64,000 nt of DNA, taken from JAEUOS01 sp965279115. GTDB taxonomy: Bacteria; Pseudomonadota; Gammaproteobacteria; Burkholderiales; JAEUOS01. The translations under genes were made by a program, and so were the position numbers. The notes under the pieces are model-generated. The model was given only the letters and a program-made list of their open reading frames with translations. It was not told the origin of the DNA and made no database searches. Positions 29,901 to 32,900 of the stretch are shown piece after piece. The number at the start of each line of letters is the position of its first letter. Positions within the stretch are counted from its first letter, which is position 1. The stretch covers positions 5,952,001-6,016,000 of the forward strand of contig OZ257137.1 in NCBI GenBank assembly GCA_965279115.1, read 5' to 3'.

Positions 29901-32900
29901 GATACCGTCATCGTCGCCACACCGCTGACCGCCACATTGGCATTGGTCACCGTCAGGGCGATCGTGTCCAGGCGGGCGTTCAGCAGATCCGCCGTCCCGT
30001 TGCCGTCGGTGTCGACATCCACGGTCTGCCGTGTGAAGGCAAATCCCGCGCTGCCACCGATGCTCACATCCCCCGCCGTCAGGAAGGTATTGCCACCACC
30101 GCCGGTACCAGTCACCGTGCCGGCCAGCCGCACTTCCAGGCCCGACGCGAAATCAATGCTGAGGTCGGGCTGGCTCGGCAGATCGGCGCCCGGGTCCAGG
30201 ATGTCTCGGGTACCGTCGCCGTTCAGGTCGAACGCGCGCGCCCAGTTGAGCCGCTTGAATGTGGTGCCTGCGCTGTTGGTGACGCTGTTGACGTCCAGCT
30301 TGCCCACCGTCAGGGTACCGGTCAGGGCGAATGTGCCGCCCGACGCCGTCGAGGCGCTCACCGTGACGTTGCCCATCTTTAGCGCCGTGTAGCGCGCCGC
30401 CAGGAAGGTTCCAGCGGTCGCACCCGCCGGACTGACATGCGCTACCGCCAGTTCGCCCGATACCGTCATCGTCGCCACACCGCTGACCGCCACATTGGCA
30501 TTGGTCACCGTCAGGGCGATCGTGTCCAGGCGGGCGTTCAGCAGATCCGCCGTCCCGTTGCCGTCGGTGTCGACATCCACGGTCTGCCGTGTGAAGGCAA
30601 ATCCCGCGCTGCCACCGATGCTCACATCCCCCGCCGTCAGGAAGGTATTGCCACCACCACCGGTACCAGTCACCGTGCCGGCCAGCCGCACTTCCAGGCC
30701 CGACGCGAAATCAATGCTGAGGTCGGGCTGGCTCGGCAGATCGGCGCCCGGGTCCAGGATGTCTCGGGTGCCGTCGCCGTTCAGGTCGAACGCGCGCGCC
30801 CAGTTGAGCCGCTTGAATGTGGTGCCTGCGCTGTTGGTGACGCTGTTGACGTCCAGCTTGCCCACCGTCAGGGTACCGGTCAGGGCGAATGTGCCGCCCG
30901 ACGCCGTCGAGGCGCTCACCGTGACGTTGCCCATCTTTAGCGCCGTGTAGCGCGCCGCGTTCTCACCCGCCGCCGTCACCCGTGCCAGCGCGATCTCGCC
31001 ACTCAAGGTCAGCGAGACCGGCGCCACCTCGATTCCACTCACATCCACCCTGACCGGAGTTGGCGCCGCAACCGCCAGCGCCATCGTGTCCAGCGTCGCG
31101 CCCAGCAGGTCAGCGGTACCGTTGCCGTCAGTGTCCACGTCCACCGTACTGCGACTGAGCGCAAAGGCAGCCGTGCCGGAGATGACTATGGGCGCAGCAG
31201 TAATCAAAACGTCGGAACGGTTGGCGCCGCCGACGACGCCACTGCCAGCACCTGCCAACGTTCCACTGACTTTCAGTTGCCCATCGCTCCCGGTCTCTAT
31301 ATTGATGGTCCCGGTTGCCTGTACAAGGCCGGGGATCTCGAAGGTGGCACTGTTGATCGTCACCACTGGCGGCGGCACGCTCCCGTCGAAGATGTCCCCG
31401 GTGTGTATGCCGAGGGTGCCGGACCCGGCGAGCACAAAGCCCGGATTATTGATGCTTGCCGTGGCGGCCAGGTCGAGGTCAAGCGAGCCGCTTGGCGTGA
31501 ATGTCACCAGACTGGCGAAGCTCTTGGCCTGCAAGTCCGCGAGCGTGATGGTGTTGGATGGGGTGAACGCGACGTTCAGGCCTGCGGTGACGTTGGCCGT
31601 TTGCAACGTGACGCTCAACGCGCCGACGCCGGCATACTGGAGCGTCTGCGTTGTGGGCACTCCGGCAGGCTTGGAGAGAGTGGCTGACGCGTTGAAGTTG
31701 TTGAGCGTCAGCTTCAGGCCGTCAGATCCCTGGCCACCCACTGCGAACGAAACCAGCTTGCCAAAGTCGAGTTCAACCGCGAAATCCAGATCTAGGTCGA
31801 CCGCAAGATCAAGGTTGAGGGGGGCGCCACTCAAGGGCCCGCCGGCAGCCGCCGGATCAAGGCTGTAAGAGGAAGCGTGCGTGAGGTTGAAATTGAACGC
31901 CATGGTTATCACGGCGGTCGAAGCATCGTAGGAAAGATCGAATTCCTGGTTGTCGTAGTTCGCGCCACCCACATCGACCAGACCAAGCTGGTCTTCGAGG
32001 ATTTCCTCGAGTTGCGCCACCCTGTCATTCAGGCTGACGCCCACAATCGGCCCCAGTGTCTCGATGGCCGCCGCGGAGAATTTCGCAAACGGGTCGTAGC
32101 CCAGCCCATAGGTGCTGTTCGACAAAAGGTCGCTCAAGCTCAAGCCGATCACCGGCAGGTCCTGGTTCCATTTCGCCCCGATTCGGCCGTGTACATCGGC
32201 GACAAAGGCTTTGGCGTCGATGAATGCCTGCACCGCCGCTTCCACAGGATCGAGCGCACCGAGCCGGATCAGGTTCAGTGCCATGGCCTTTGTGCCCAGC
32301 AGGAGGCCGGTCGAAATCTGCAGGTCTGCAGAATCAGCGTCCAGTCCGGGCAACAGGCCAAGTATTGTCTTCTGTGTCGCCGGGTCATGCTGGATCTTGG
32401 TGTGCTCGATGGCACTTCCCGCCGGAATCTCGACCAGCACAGCGGAGCCGTCCTGGTTGGATACCAAGGCGAAACCATCAGATGCCGAAAAGGCAGAAAC
32501 CGTCCCATCGCCACGGCCCGGATTGTTCCCGGTCTCATACCAGGGCTCTCCCGCCGCAGGCAGCCGGCCGATTACATTGGTAAAGGGCAGGATCTCGTTT
32601 TGGCGGCCAAGCAAAGGCTGGATGCCTGTTTGCAGAATGGCCAAGTCAGGCGTATCGACACCCGCACTGTATACAACGTAGGTTCTGGTTGAGGCACTCA
32701 GCGCCCGGGTCTTGGCAAATCCGGCGGGGTCTTGTGCGTTCAGATCGAGCAGCAGCGTGTTGCCGCCAGATGCAGCGTCCAGCGCAACCAGTACTTGAAC
32801 ACCATCATCTATGTTGTCCAGGAAGGGGTAAGTCGCAAGCAGATCGCCAAACGCTTCGACGTATTGCCCGATGAACGCGGTTTCGCCTGGCAGATTGGCA

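Noticed and set aside
14500..31200. CRISPR array
   Set aside because: Units are about 550 bp, coding, and have no short repeats with unique spacers.
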